A program made the position numbers and the translations under genes. Source: Gillisia sp. (GTDB lineage Bacteria; Bacteroidota; Bacteroidia; Flavobacteriales; Flavobacteriaceae). From it: 64,000 nucleotides of DNA. The stretch spans positions 62,001 to 126,000 of the forward strand of contig JAGXIL010000062.1 in NCBI GenBank assembly GCA_024635655.1, in the 5' to 3' direction. The notes beneath the pieces are model-generated. The model was not told where the DNA came from. It saw only the letters and a list, made by a program, of their open reading frames with translations, and did not search any database. Positions 1 to 8,964 of the stretch are shown piece by piece (the stretch's first letter is position 1; each line of letters begins with the position of its first letter).

Positions 1-1
1 C

Positions 2-451
2 TGCAAAAAATGCCGGGAAACCGGGATTGACGGATTAATCATACCGGACCTTCCGGTTGATGTTTACAACGAACAATACAAATCCATTTTTGAAAAGTAC
101 GGATTGATCAATGTCTTTTTGATCACGCCACAAACTTCTGATGAAAGAATTCGATTTATTGATTCGGTTTCCAACGGATTTATTTATATGGTTAGCAGTG
201 CCAGTGTCACAGGATCTACTAAAGGATTTGGAGAGGAGACCAAAGCCTATTTTAAAAGAATAGCCGCAATGGAGCTTGTAAATCCGCAAATTATAGGATT
301 TGGAATAAGCGATCAGAAAACATTTCAGGATGCTACCAAATTTGCCAGCGGAGCGATAATAGGGAGTGCATTTGTCAAGCATTTAACCGTCAACGGTAGC
401 GGTGGAACCTCCTCCTTTGTTAACTCCATACGCCCTTTAACAGGCTTTTAA
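2..451 (+). CDS. trpA: Tryptophan synthase alpha chain, 3' part only
   Basis: The gene is cut by the left edge; 149 C-terminal residues are visible. TrpA cleaves indole-3-glycerol phosphate to indole and glyceraldehyde-3-phosphate and passes indole to TrpB, the last step of tryptophan synthesis in the cytoplasm. The visible part has the TIM-barrel landmarks of the family: DGLIIPDLP, then YMVSSASVTGS (the phosphate-binding loop region), GFGISD and GAIIGSAFVK near the C terminus. The catalytic Glu and Asp lie upstream of the window. The rest of a trp operon presumably lies to the left. Identification is firm. Confidence 0.95.
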   Translation, partial: CKKCRETGIDGLIIPDLPVDVYNEQYKSIFEKYGLINVFLITPQTSDERIRFIDSVSNGFIYMVSSASVTGSTKGFGEETKAYFKRIAAMELVNPQIIGFGISDQKTFQDATKFASGAIIGSAFVKHLTVNGSGGTSSFVNSIRPLTGF

Positions 452-474
452 TATACTTTAAGGTTCTTATTTTT

Positions 475-482
475 TATCTTTA
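475..482 (+). promoter_or_regulatory. Candidate -7 box TATCTTTA before the small basic protein/THX pair
   Basis: TATCTTTA ends 21 nt before the ATG at 504 and fits the Bacteroidota TAnnTTTG consensus except for the last base. It follows trpA directly, so the two small genes probably have their own promoter. Confidence 0.45.
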
Positions 483-503
483 GGAAACTTAAAATTGGAA
501 ATT

Positions 504-653
504 ATGGGACGTATAGATGATAAAAGAAGAACAAGGAAAGACGGAAAAGGTACTAAAGACCCTCTTAGTGTTACTGATATAGGAGACACAAGAAGGCCCA
601 AAGATTTTGATGTTGACGAAAAAACAATAAAAGATCAACAAAATAAAAAATAG
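504..653 (+). CDS. Small basic hypothetical protein upstream of THX
   Basis: A 49-residue frame beginning MGRIDDKRRTRKDGKG. It is rich in Lys, Arg and Asp and has no membrane segment. Its stop codon at 651-653 is immediately followed by the ATG of the THX gene with no gap, so the two are almost certainly co-transcribed and translationally coupled. A -7-like box sits 21 nt upstream. I do not recognise the family. The charge and the coupling to a ribosomal protein suggest an RNA- or ribosome-associated role, which is inference only. Confidence 0.6.
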   Translation: MGRIDDKRRTRKDGKGTKDPLSVTDIGDTRRPKDFDVDEKTIKDQQNKK

Positions 654-788
654 ATGGGTAAAGGAGATAAAAAAACCAAAAGAGGGAAAATTGCCCTTGG
701 AACCAGTGGCCGATTAAGGCCTAAACGGAAAAAATTTAAGCTGAAACCCACCACTATGGCTCAACAGGATAAAAACGAATTACAGTAG
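654..788 (+). CDS. 30S ribosomal protein THX-like
   Basis: A 44-residue, very basic protein starting MGKGDKKTKRGKI, which matches the short Thx family of small-subunit proteins first seen in Thermus and widespread in Bacteroidota. Thx sits at the top of the 30S head among 16S rRNA helices and stabilises them. The start ATG abuts the stop of the upstream 49-residue gene. After the conserved N-terminal half there is a longer Gln/Asn/Glu tail than in Thermus Thx, which is only about 26 residues. A hairpin followed by T residues at 828-865 is the likely terminator. Confidence 0.85.
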   Translation: MGKGDKKTKRGKIALGTSGRLRPKRKKFKLKPTTMAQQDKNELQ

Positions 789-803
789 TTTTTCCTGATA
801 AAG

Positions 804-1484
804 TTAAAAATACCCTTTATACTGAAGGATCCTGAAATCAATAGTATTGAATTCAGGATCTTTTTGTTTCATATACTTATATGATTCAATTGCTCCTATT
901 GCCCGGTTAGCAGAACCTGAGGGAGCAGTAAGGGAAACGGTATTGATCAACCTTCCGTCCAGAACAAACTGATGCACCCGCGGCACTTCATTGGATATCA
1001 CTTTTAACTTGATATCATCTTCAATTTGTTTTAGATGTCTTCTGAAAAAATATTCAGGTCCGTTTTTACTGTTGCCGCCGGTGAACAGCAGCGTATCGAC
1101 TTTTGGGTGATCACGGAGGATTTGTATCATATTTCTTAATTCCACCTGCTGCATTCCCAGATCTGAAGCATCTATTTTATCTCTGCGACTACTTTCTACC
1201 ATATCGCAGATGCCAATACCTCTTTTTCTTAAAAAATTTTCTCTCTGCTCAATGGCAAAGGCTGTATTCTCGAACGTAAGATTTAGATCAAACATCTTGT
1301 CCAGGATCACCCAAAGCATTCCATCCCTGCTTCCGTAGCAAAAATCTACATCTCTTTCTTTTAGTTCTCCGGTTGTAAAACGAGGAGGAGGTAAAGTGCC
1401 CACAATAAGTTTTGTAGCGTTTTCAGGAATGAACGGTTGATATGGATGTGTGTGATGAAATTTTAATTTTTCCGGCCTCTTCAT
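804..1484 (-). CDS. Uracil-DNA glycosylase-fold family protein
   Basis: 226 residues. The N-terminal motif LIVGTLPPPR, the following YGSRDGMLW, and the C-terminal LTAPSGSANRAIG resemble the active-site loops of the uracil-DNA glycosylase superfamily (G-x-x-P near the N terminus and a PS/HPS-type loop near the C terminus). UDG enzymes remove uracil from DNA in base-excision repair, but several members of the superfamily have other or unknown substrates, so the exact specificity is open. It lies 11 bp downstream of pyruvate carboxylase on the same strand and is probably transcribed with it, although no functional link is evident. The start ATG overlaps nothing and is followed directly by basic residues. 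Confidence 0.7.
   Translation of the reverse strand: MKRPEKLKFHHTHPYQPFIPENATKLIVGTLPPPRFTTGELKERDVDFCYGSRDGMLWVILDKMFDLNLTFENTAFAIEQRENFLRKRGIGICDMVESSRRDKIDASDLGMQQVELRNMIQILRDHPKVDTLLFTGGNSKNGPEYFFRRHLKQIEDDIKLKVISNEVPRVHQFVLDGRLINTVSLTAPSGSANRAIGAIESYKYMKQKDPEFNTIDFRILQYKGYF
828..865 (+). terminator. Candidate terminator for the THX operon inside the 3' end of the convergent gene
   Basis: GATCCTGAA at 828-836 pairs perfectly with TTCAGGATC at 852-860 and is followed by TTTTT. The hairpin lies within the coding sequence of the convergent gene at 804-1484. It could be chance, but its position and T-tail suit THX transcription. Confidence 0.45.
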
Positions 1485-1495
1485 CTAAAACTATT

Positions 1496-4400
1496 TTACT
1501 TCATAACTACCACAAGATCATCTGAAAAAACCATTTCTCCTTCCGGAATAACCACCTTATCAATTTCTCCCTGCATATTTGAAGTTATAGTTGTTTCCAT
1601 TTTCATAGCTTCTATTATGAACAGTGGCTCATTCTTTTTAACCTCCTGTCCCGGCTTTACAAGAATACTCGCTAAAGATCCCTGCAAAGGTGCGCCTACA
1701 TGTTTTTCATTTGATTTGTCAACTTTGGTATGAGCCACTTTCACGACTTTAACAGATTTGTCCTGGACCTTCACTGCCCTGGTCTGTCCGTTCACTTTGA
1801 AAAACACATCCACCTTTCCATCTTCATCAACTTCCCCAATGGAAACCAGTTCCACAAGCAGCGTTTTTCCTCTATCCATTTCAATAATGATCTCTTCTCC
1901 CGGTTTTATGCCATAGAAACAATTCTTAGTTGGGATAGTGATCACATTGCCAAACTCCTTATGGTGGTTATAAGCATCTGTGTATACTTTAGGATATAAC
2001 TTGTAGGACAGGAAATCTGTAATATTTAACGTTCTTCCCATTCCGTCCTGGAAGGTATTGGTGAATTCTTTAAATTCAGATTCAAAATCTATAGGTTCTA
2101 AATGGGCATTAGGCCTATTTTGATAAGGCTGCTCATCTTTAAGTACCAGCTTCTGGATCTTTTCAGGAAACCCTCCAACCGGCTGGCCCAGATCTCCCCT
2201 AAAGAATTTTATTACAGATTCAGGAAATGATATCTTATCTCCTTTTTCAAGTACGTCCTCTATAGTTAAATTATTACTTACTAAATACTGGGCCATATCC
2301 CCCACCACTTTTGAACTTGGTGTTACCTTCACAATATCACCAAACAATTCATTGACCTGGGAATACATATCGGTGATCTCGTGAAAGCGATCTGCAAGGC
2401 CCAAAGACGCCGCCTGCGGTTTTAAGTTGGAATACTGTCCCCCCGGAATTTCATGTTTGAATACCTCAGCAGACCCGGCTTTTAATCCGCTTTCAAAGGG
2501 ATAATAGTAGTTACGAACCTCTTCCCAGTAATGAGAATATTCGTTGAGCTTATCCATATTAAAATCAGGTCCAATCTCCTGGTGTTTGAGCATTTCAACT
2601 ATGGCGTTAAAGTTGGGCTGAGAAGTTAATCCTGACAATCCTCCAATAGCAACATCCACCACGTCTACCCCTGCTTCAATTGCCTTGAGATAAGTTGCAG
2701 ATTGTATTGAGGAAGTGTCGTGAGTATGAAGATGGATAGGGATATTGATCTCAGTTTTTAATGCGGAAATCAATTCCTTAGCCGCATAAGGTTTTAAAAT
2801 TCCTGCCATATCCTTTATACCTAAAATATGAGCACCGGCATCTTCCATTTGTTTTGCCAGCTGCACATAATATTCCAGGGTATATTTGGTGCGCTTTGGG
2901 TCCAAAATATCTCCGGTATAACACATAGAAGCTTCAGCAAGTCCGCCGGTATTATTTCTCACATATTTGATGCAGGGTTCAATAGACTTCATCCAGTTTA
3001 GGGAATCGAATATCCTAAAAACATCGACTCCATTTTCCCAGGATTCTGTAACAAAACGCTCGATGAGATTATCGGGATATGCAGTATATCCTACTCCGTT
3101 AGATCCCCGCAAGAGCATTTGCAATAATATATTGGGCATTGCTTTACGAAGCAGCTGTAAACGTTCCCACGGATTTTCCTTTAAAAACCTCAGGCAAACA
3201 TCAAAAGTTGCTCCTCCCCAAACTTCCATACTGAAGGTTTGGGGGTGATTTTTCGCAAAACCTTCTGCTACTTTAAGCATATCATAAGTTCTCATTCGGG
3301 TAGCAAGTAGACTTTGATGAGCATCCCGCATGGTGGTATCTGTGAACTGAACTTTCTCCTGCTGCTTCAACCAGGAGGCAAATTTTTCGGGTCCGTATTC
3401 AGTTAAAAGATCTTTTGTTCCTTTGGGATACTCACCATATTCATCAAATTTTGGAACTTTTGGTAAAATGAACTTTCTGGTAGGGTCTATGATTTTCACA
3501 TCAGGATTTCCGTTCACAGTAATATCCCCTAAAAATTCCACAAGTTTTGTAGCCCTGTTTCGGGTTTCCTTAATCTGGAAAAGTTCAGGATTATTCTTAA
3601 TAAAGTTTACGGTAACCTCCCCTTCTCTAAATCTACTATCCTTAAGAATATTATCAAGAAAGGCCATATTGGTCATCACACCCCTTACCCTGAATTCAGC
3701 CAAAGCTCTCCTCATTTTTCTACAAGCGCCGTCCAATGTTCTGCTGCTTGCAGACACCTTCACCAGCATAGAATCAAAGAAAGGAGAGATCTTCACTCCC
3801 TGATATACACTTCCGGCATCCAGTCGTATCCCGAAACCTGAAGCACTACGATATGTTGTAATAGTACCATAATCCGGCTTGAAATCATTGGTAGGATCTT
3901 CGGTAGTGATCCTGCATTGCAAGGCAAATCCATTGGTTTCCAAAGAATCCTGACTACCAATCTTTATTTGCTCGTCGCTTAGCTTATAACCGCCTGCAAT
4001 AAAGACCTGGGCTTTCACCAGGTCAATATTTGTAACTATTTCTGTTACCGTATGTTCTACCTGGATACGCGGATTAACTTCTATGAAATAAATTTCATCT
4101 TCCTCCACAAGGAATTCGACGGTACCTATATTATTATAATCTACGGCTTTGCATATGCTAAGGGCGTATTCGTATAATTTGTGTTTAGTTTCTTCTTTTA
4201 ATCCCAGGGAGGGTGCAAATTCTATTACTTTTTGATAGCGACGCTGCACTGAGCAATCCCTTTCGAAAAGATGGACCATATTCCCATGGTTATCTGCCAC
4301 GATCTGTATTTCAATATGCTTGGGATTTTCGACAAACTTTTCGATAAAAACGGTATCATCACCAAAGGCATTGCCGGCTTCCCTTTTAGATTCCGGAAAA

Positions 4401-4945
4401 GCAGACCTAAGTTCTTCTTCTTCTCTTATTACTCTCATTCCACGGCCTCCCCCACCGGAAGCAGCCTTTAGCATCACGGGATACCCAATCCTTTTTGCTT
4501 CTTCTAAAGCAATTTCCACAGAATCAAGATCTTTTTTATTACTCTGAATAACCGGAACATTATTATTGACAGCAACTTCTTTTGCTCTTACTTTGTCTCC
4601 CAAAGATTTTAGAACCGAGACTTTAGGACCAATAAATATTATTTCGTTTTCTTCACATTGCCGGGCAAATTCAGCATTTTCAGAAAGAAATCCATATCCC
4701 GGATGTATTGCATCAACGCCATTCGATTTAGCAACCTGAATTATAGCCTTAATATTAAGATAAGGCTTAAGCGGCTCTTTATCTTCCCCTACCTGGTAAG
4801 ATTCATCGGCCTTATATCGGTGAAGGGAATACCGATCTTCAAAGGTATAGATACCAACAGTTTTTAATCCTATTTCTGTACATGCTCTAAAGATCCTTAT
4901 GGCGATCTCCCCCCTGTTTGCAACTAATACCTTCTTTATCTTCAT
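1496..4945 (-). CDS. pyc: Pyruvate carboxylase
   Basis: 1149 residues. Carboxylates pyruvate to oxaloacetate with ATP and bicarbonate, replenishing the TCA cycle. Domains in order: biotin carboxylase (starts MKIKKVLVANRGEIAIRIF; ATP-grasp glycine loop KAASGGGGRGMRVI; VEFLVEE and EVNPRIQVEHTVTE), carboxyltransferase from about residue 530 (QFTDTTMRDAHQSLLATRMR), and a biotinyl domain with EAMKMET, biotin lysine at about residue 1115. The full single-chain architecture distinguishes it from propionyl- or acetyl-CoA carboxylase subunits. An in-frame ATG exists at 5002, but the start at 4945 begins exactly at the conserved N terminus and is preferred. It needs biotinylation by BirA, which is encoded at 15.5-16.2 kb. 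Confidence 0.97.
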   Translation of the reverse strand: MKIKKVLVANRGEIAIRIFRACTEIGLKTVGIYTFEDRYSLHRYKADESYQVGEDKEPLKPYLNIKAIIQVAKSNGVDAIHPGYGFLSENAEFARQCEENEIIFIGPKVSVLKSLGDKVRAKEVAVNNNVPVIQSNKKDLDSVEIALEEAKRIGYPVMLKAASGGGGRGMRVIREEEELRSAFPESKREAGNAFGDDTVFIEKFVENPKHIEIQIVADNHGNMVHLFERDCSVQRRYQKVIEFAPSLGLKEETKHKLYEYALSICKAVDYNNIGTVEFLVEEDEIYFIEVNPRIQVEHTVTEIVTNIDLVKAQVFIAGGYKLSDEQIKIGSQDSLETNGFALQCRITTEDPTNDFKPDYGTITTYRSASGFGIRLDAGSVYQGVKISPFFDSMLVKVSASSRTLDGACRKMRRALAEFRVRGVMTNMAFLDNILKDSRFREGEVTVNFIKNNPELFQIKETRNRATKLVEFLGDITVNGNPDVKIIDPTRKFILPKVPKFDEYGEYPKGTKDLLTEYGPEKFASWLKQQEKVQFTDTTMRDAHQSLLATRMRTYDMLKVAEGFAKNHPQTFSMEVWGGATFDVCLRFLKENPWERLQLLRKAMPNILLQMLLRGSNGVGYTAYPDNLIERFVTESWENGVDVFRIFDSLNWMKSIEPCIKYVRNNTGGLAEASMCYTGDILDPKRTKYTLEYYVQLAKQMEDAGAHILGIKDMAGILKPYAAKELISALKTEINIPIHLHTHDTSSIQSATYLKAIEAGVDVVDVAIGGLSGLTSQPNFNAIVEMLKHQEIGPDFNMDKLNEYSHYWEEVRNYYYPFESGLKAGSAEVFKHEIPGGQYSNLKPQAASLGLADRFHEITDMYSQVNELFGDIVKVTPSSKVVGDMAQYLVSNNLTIEDVLEKGDKISFPESVIKFFRGDLGQPVGGFPEKIQKLVLKDEQPYQNRPNAHLEPIDFESEFKEFTNTFQDGMGRTLNITDFLSYKLYPKVYTDAYNHHKEFGNVITIPTKNCFYGIKPGEEIIIEMDRGKTLLVELVSIGEVDEDGKVDVFFKVNGQTRAVKVQDKSVKVVKVAHTKVDKSNEKHVGAPLQGSLASILVKPGQEVKKNEPLFIIEAMKMETTITSNMQGEIDKVVIPEGEMVFSDDLVVVMK

Positions 4946-5110
4946 TATCTTATATTTATGCTTTTCCTTATATTTCCCCGAAGTTATTAAATTTTGAGGC
5001 ACTTTTGAAGTAAGACAGCCGGTAAATATTTAAAACTATGTTAAATGAAAAAAGGCTTCCTTACGAAAACCTTTTCTTCCAATTATTCCCACATCAGGAT
5101 CAATATGCTC

Positions 5111-5872
5111 TTACCTGATAAAAATCAACTCGTTTTTCTTTTTTGATTCACTTTCGCTAAATCGATAATTGTCGTAATCAAAACCTTTTAATCCTTCTAT
5201 AGAATTTACCTCTTTATCAATAATAAACCTTGCCATAGAGCCCCTTGCTTTTTTTGCAAAGAAACTTATGATCTTCAGTTTGCCATTTTTTAGATCTTTA
5301 AACACAGGAGTAATAACCGGAACTTTAAGTTTTTTTGCATCTATTGCCTTAAAATATTCCATGCTTGCCAGGTTAACAAAAAGTTCATCTTTTTTCATCT
5401 CCTTATTTAATGCGTCTGTTACCTTTTGTTGCCAAACTTGATACAAGTTGTTCTTCCTGTTTATTCCAATTGAAGTTCCCATTTCCAGGCGATAAGGCTG
5501 CATAAGATCCAGAGGTTTCAAAACCCCATACATTCCGGAAAGAATCCTCACTGTGTCCTGTAATCTGTCGATCTTTTCCACAGGAATAGTATATGCATCA
5601 AGACCTGTATATACATCACCGTCAAAAGCATAGATGGCCGGCCTTGAGTTCTCAGATCTATGTTCCGGTTCAAATTCCTTGTAACGCTCATAGTTTAACT
5701 CTGCAAGTATAGCACTTATATTCATAAGCTCGGCGAGCTCATTTTTACTTAAACGAGAAAGTTTTTTGTTGATCTTTTCTGTAGTATCAAGAAAACCAGG
5801 TTTTGTATGCTTGTTCGTAGGGAGCTCACTTTCAAAATCAAGACTTTTGGCAGGGGATAAAACTAATTTCAT
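5111..5872 (-). CDS. yaaA: Peroxide stress protein YaaA (DUF328/UPF0246)
   Basis: 253 residues, the normal family length. The N-terminal [14 protein letters not shown] is the hallmark of YaaA, followed by [38 protein letters not shown] and a C-terminal basic [11 protein letters not shown] stretch. In E. coli, YaaA lowers free intracellular iron during hydrogen peroxide stress and so limits Fenton damage; it binds DNA through a helix-hairpin-helix-like fold. It stands alone between pyc and rluD with 246 bp of upstream spacer. Identification is firm; physiological role in this organism is inferred from E. coli. Confidence 0.93.
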   Translation of the reverse strand: MKLVLSPAKSLDFESELPTNKHTKPGFLDTTEKINKKLSRLSKNELAELMNISAILAELNYERYKEFEPEHRSENSRPAIYAFDGDVYTGLDAYTIPVEKIDRLQDTVRILSGMYGVLKPLDLMQPYRLEMGTSIGINRKNNLYQVWQQKVTDALNKEMKKDELFVNLASMEYFKAIDAKKLKVPVITPVFKDLKNGKLKIISFFAKKARGSMARFIIDKEVNSIEGLKGFDYDNYRFSESESKKKNELIFIR

Positions 5873-6118
5873 TAAAGTTTATGTTTTTTAAAAGGTGATC
5901 TATAGAGCACAACAATCCACTCTTTGGTCTGATTCACCCTGTTTGCCGGTAAAAATAAGATTTTGCCACAAAGGAATCAACTCCTGTAACCTTATCTTTC
6001 CTAATACAACTATTGATAGGCTTTATTAAGTTTGAGAGAAAATTTTTCGAAGAATTATTACAATATATAAGATGCAATTGGTAGCAGGCAATTAAATTTA
6101 TTTATCATCAGGATTGGG

Positions 6119-7174
6119 CTACTCGTCTAAGTAATCTTTTTGATTAACAGAATATTTTCTCCACTTTGCAATACAATCTACCATATCCTGCGGAAGCGGT
6201 GTGTCAAAGCTCATCCACTCTTTTGTTTCAGGATGTACAAATCCAAGGGTTTTAGCATGTAACGCCTGCCGCGGAAGTATTTTGAAACAGTTTTCCACAA
6301 ACTGACGGTATTTTGTAAAAGTGGTTCCTTTCAGGATTTTATCACCTCCGTATCGCTCGTCATTAAATAGAGTGTGCCCAATATATTTCATATGCACCCG
6401 AATTTGATGCGTACGGCCTGTTTCCAGTTTACACGAAACCAAAGTAACATAACCAAGCCTTTCCAGCACTTTATAATGGGTCACGGCAGGTTTCCCTAAT
6501 TCTTCATCGTTATCTATGTAAACGGTATTTTGAAGTCTGTTTTTGGGATGCCTACCAATATTGCCTTCAATGGTTCCTTCTTCCTCCTCAACATTTCCCC
6601 AAACCAATGCAACGTATTCACGGGAGCTGGTTTTTTTAAAAAATTGCTTTGAAAGATGGGTCATGGCATTTTCGGTCTTTGCCACCACTAGAAGTCCGGA
6701 TGTATCTTTGTCGATCCTATGCACCAGACCGGGTCTTTCACTACTGTTATTCGGAAGGTTATCAATATGATAAACCAGGGCATTTATCAACGTACCGCTA
6801 TAATTACCATGGCCGGGGTGCACCACCATTCCTGCCGGTTTATTGACAACCAGCAGGGAATCATCTTCATAGACTATGTCAAGGGGAATATTTTCAGGGG
6901 TAAGTAAAAATTCATAAGGCGGGTGTTCAAACATCACCTGTACCACGTCCCCCGGTTTTACTTTATAATTGGATTTGACAACAGTATTATTGACGAATAT
7001 ATTTCCATCTTTTGCAGCCTTCTGGATCTTATTCCGGGTGGCATTTTCGATGTAATTCATCAGGTATTTATCTACCCGAAGTGGCTGTTGGCCTTTATCT
7101 GCAGTAAATTTGTGGTGTTCGTAAAGATCGTCATCCTGAGTTTCAAGTTCAGGATCTATATTAGAATTCGTCAT
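6119..7174 (-). CDS. rluD: Ribosomal large subunit pseudouridine synthase, RluD type
   Basis: About 351 residues. An N-terminal S4 RNA-binding domain (LRVDKYLMNYIENATRNKI onwards) is followed by the RluA-family catalytic domain with the signature GLVHRIDKDTSGLLVVAKT holding the catalytic Asp, then GRTHQIRVHM. RluD-type enzymes convert uridines in helix 69 of 23S rRNA to pseudouridine. Several ATGs lie near the start (7204, 7195, 7189, 7174); 7174 is chosen because it leaves only a 14-bp overlap with the upstream PASTA gene, while 7204 would overlap by 44 bp. The overlap implies translational coupling with the PASTA gene. Confidence 0.92.
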   Translation of the reverse strand: MTNSNIDPELETQDDDLYEHHKFTADKGQQPLRVDKYLMNYIENATRNKIQKAAKDGNIFVNNTVVKSNYKVKPGDVVQVMFEHPPYEFLLTPENIPLDIVYEDDSLLVVNKPAGMVVHPGHGNYSGTLINALVYHIDNLPNNSSERPGLVHRIDKDTSGLLVVAKTENAMTHLSKQFFKKTSSREYVALVWGNVEEEEGTIEGNIGRHPKNRLQNTVYIDNDEELGKPAVTHYKVLERLGYVTLVSCKLETGRTHQIRVHMKYIGHTLFNDERYGGDKILKGTTFTKYRQFVENCFKILPRQALHAKTLGFVHPETKEWMSFDTPLPQDMVDCIAKWRKYSVNQKDYLDE

Positions 7175-7796
7175 CGTAATCTGTTTCATATTCATTTTCT
7201 TCAAGCAGCAGGCTATCTTCTTCTTCAGATTGGTCTAAATAACGCCCTTTGCCATTTCCCACCACAAGATCGATGACAGATGTTTTCATAAGCTCGTCAC
7301 CCGGATTAACCAATCTTCCCTCGTGCCTTAATTCTAAAACGGCATCTTTTGCAATGTCATCTTTTTCTGTTACATCGCCTATTTCAAAACCTAAAGACCT
7401 CAGGGTAGGCTCTACCTGCCGTCTGGTTCTCGTGATCAATCCATCCGGAACTTCTATTTTGCCATATCCCGAGGGATTTAGCGTTAAATATATCTTTCGG
7501 TTTTCTTTTACTTCCTTACCCGGCAGAGGGACCTGGTCAATCACGGCGTAGGGTGGATAATCGGGATTATAATTGGCTGAATCCAGGATCTCGAATCTCA
7601 GATCCATATCATCCAGCCTGTCCTCTACTGTATTTAGTGACATCCTTGAAAGATCAGGCACCTCAATTCGCTGATCCTGATTCGTTGAATATTCCAACCA
7701 TTGTAGGGTCAAAAATGCAATAAGAACTAATACTAAAACGGCTAAACCCAATTGTATTAAAAAAGTTTTGCTGAAGATAAATCTGAAGATGCCCAT
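7161..7796 (-). CDS. PASTA-domain membrane protein
   Basis: 211 residues. A single membrane segment at about residues 10-30 (LIQLGLAVLVLVLIAFLTL) follows a short cytoplasmic start, so the rest faces the periplasm. Two to three PASTA repeats follow, each with the usual VPDL or VPDGL opening and a GxxxxxxxxI end (IEVPDLSRMSLNTVEDRL; VIDQVPLPGKEV; IEVPDGLITRTRRQ). PASTA domains bind peptidoglycan fragments or muropeptides in other proteins. The C terminus is a strongly acidic tail. Bacteroidota commonly place this gene between ddl and rluD, as here: it is divergent from ddl by 100 bp and overlaps rluD. Confidence 0.88.
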   Translation of the reverse strand: MGIFRFIFSKTFLIQLGLAVLVLVLIAFLTLQWLEYSTNQDQRIEVPDLSRMSLNTVEDRLDDMDLRFEILDSANYNPDYPPYAVIDQVPLPGKEVKENRKIYLTLNPSGYGKIEVPDGLITRTRRQVEPTLRSLGFEIGDVTEKDDIAKDAVLELRHEGRLVNPGDELMKTSVIDLVVGNGKGRYLDQSEEEDSLLLEENEYETDYDDEF

Positions 7797-7813
7797 AGAT
7801 TATTTATAATTTG

Positions 7814-7821
7814 CAAAGATA
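7814..7821 (-). promoter_or_regulatory. Candidate -7 box TATCTTTG for the PASTA-rluD operon
   Basis: Read on the minus strand, TATCTTTG is a perfect TAnnTTTG box and ends 17 nt before the PASTA gene ATG at 7796, giving a very short leader. Confidence 0.6.
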
Positions 7822-7859
7822 TAAAAAGGACTGAGTTTGGTGCCATACCTTATTAGTCA

Positions 7860-7867
7860 TATTTTTG
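7860..7867 (+). promoter_or_regulatory. Candidate -7 box TATTTTTG for ddl
   Basis: A perfect TAnnTTTG match 29 nt before the ddl ATG at 7897, in the same 100-bp divergent spacer as the PASTA gene box. Confidence 0.5.
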
Positions 7868-7896
7868 TTAACGCAAATCATGCCTGAATATTTAAA

Positions 7897-8868
7897 ATGA
7901 AGAAAAAAATTGCCATTGCCATGGGCGGGTATTCCAGTGAATACCGGATCTCGATCAACAGCGGAAATGTGGTTTATAAAAATCTTGACCGTACAAAATA
8001 TGAACCTTACCGGGTGCATATCTTACAGCATTCCTGGTTTGTAGTGGCAGATGATGATACTCCTTACCCTATTAATAAAAGCAATTTTACGGTAAAGATC
8101 AATGATAAAATAATCATATTTGATTGTGTTTTCAATACCATTCATGGAACACCGGGTGAAAATGGTTTGCTACAGGCATATTTAAATCTGGTAGGAATTC
8201 CTCAAACTTCGTGTGATTTTTACCAGGCTGCACTTACTTTTAATAAACGCGATCTTATAAGCGTTCTTAAACCCTACGACATAAAAACTGCCGTAAATTA
8301 TTTTGTCAATAAAGGTGATGAAATTGAAGTAGAAGAGATTATTGAAAAAGTAGGCCTCCCTTGTTTTGTAAAAGCGAATAAAGCCGGAAGTAGTTTTGGG
8401 ATCACCAAAGTTAAACTAGCCGAAGATCTTGAACAGGCCACAAAAATTGCCTTTAAAGAGGACGATGAAATTATCATAGAATCTTTTTTAGACGGAACTG
8501 AAGTTTCTGTAGGAGTTATTACCTACAAAGGGGAAATACTTGCTCTTCCCGTAACTGAAATTGTTTCGGAAAATGAATTCTTCGATTATGAGGCTAAATA
8601 TTTAGGCAAATCCCAGGAGATCACCCCTGCCCGAATTTCAGATGAACAAACAGAAGAAGTACAGGAACTGGCGAAAAAGATTTATGCAAAGCTGAAAATG
8701 AGAGGGTTTACAAGATCTGAGTTTATTTTTCACAATAATGAAGCTCATTTTATTGAGATGAATACTACTCCCGGTTTAAGTGAAGCCAGTATCTTACCAC
8801 AGCAGGCAGCAAAGGCCGGTATAAGTTTAAAAGATCTTTTTGGAAGTGCCATTGAAAGTGCTCTTTAA
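7897..8868 (+). CDS. ddl: D-alanine--D-alanine ligase
   Basis: 323 residues. Joins two D-alanines with ATP to make the dipeptide for the peptidoglycan stem. The N terminus KKKIAIAMGGYSSEYRISI is the Ddl variant of the glycine-rich opening. The ATP-grasp core includes LPCFVKANKAGSSFGITKV, and the C-terminal signature RGFTRSEFIF ... FIEMNTTPGLSEASILPQQA carries the Mg2+ and D-Ala binding residues. It is divergent from the PASTA gene and followed after about 96 bp by coaD. Together with murB at 27 kb it supplies peptidoglycan precursors. Firm call. Confidence 0.95.
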   Translation: MKKKIAIAMGGYSSEYRISINSGNVVYKNLDRTKYEPYRVHILQHSWFVVADDDTPYPINKSNFTVKINDKIIIFDCVFNTIHGTPGENGLLQAYLNLVGIPQTSCDFYQAALTFNKRDLISVLKPYDIKTAVNYFVNKGDEIEVEEIIEKVGLPCFVKANKAGSSFGITKVKLAEDLEQATKIAFKEDDEIIIESFLDGTEVSVGVITYKGEILALPVTEIVSENEFFDYEAKYLGKSQEITPARISDEQTEEVQELAKKIYAKLKMRGFTRSEFIFHNNEAHFIEMNTTPGLSEASILPQQAAKAGISLKDLFGSAIESAL

Positions 8869-8938
8869 AGTACCCACACCCTTTAAGGGTAAAAAAAGTA
8901 ACTTTTCCTAAGTAAAACTTGCAAAAGATAAGATTTAA

Positions 8939-8946
8939 TATATTTG
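8939..8946 (+). promoter_or_regulatory. Candidate -7 box TATATTTG for coaD
   Basis: A perfect TAnnTTTG box ending 18 nt before the ATG at 8965. It includes the TTG at 8944 that would be the alternative upstream start, which argues that translation begins at 8965. Confidence 0.6.
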
Positions 8947-8964
8947 GCAAATAACATTCGCAAA

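Noticed and set aside
8877-8889. ACCCTTTAAGGGT dyad between ddl and coaD as terminator
   Set aside because: No T-run follows on either strand in the proper direction and the stem is short.
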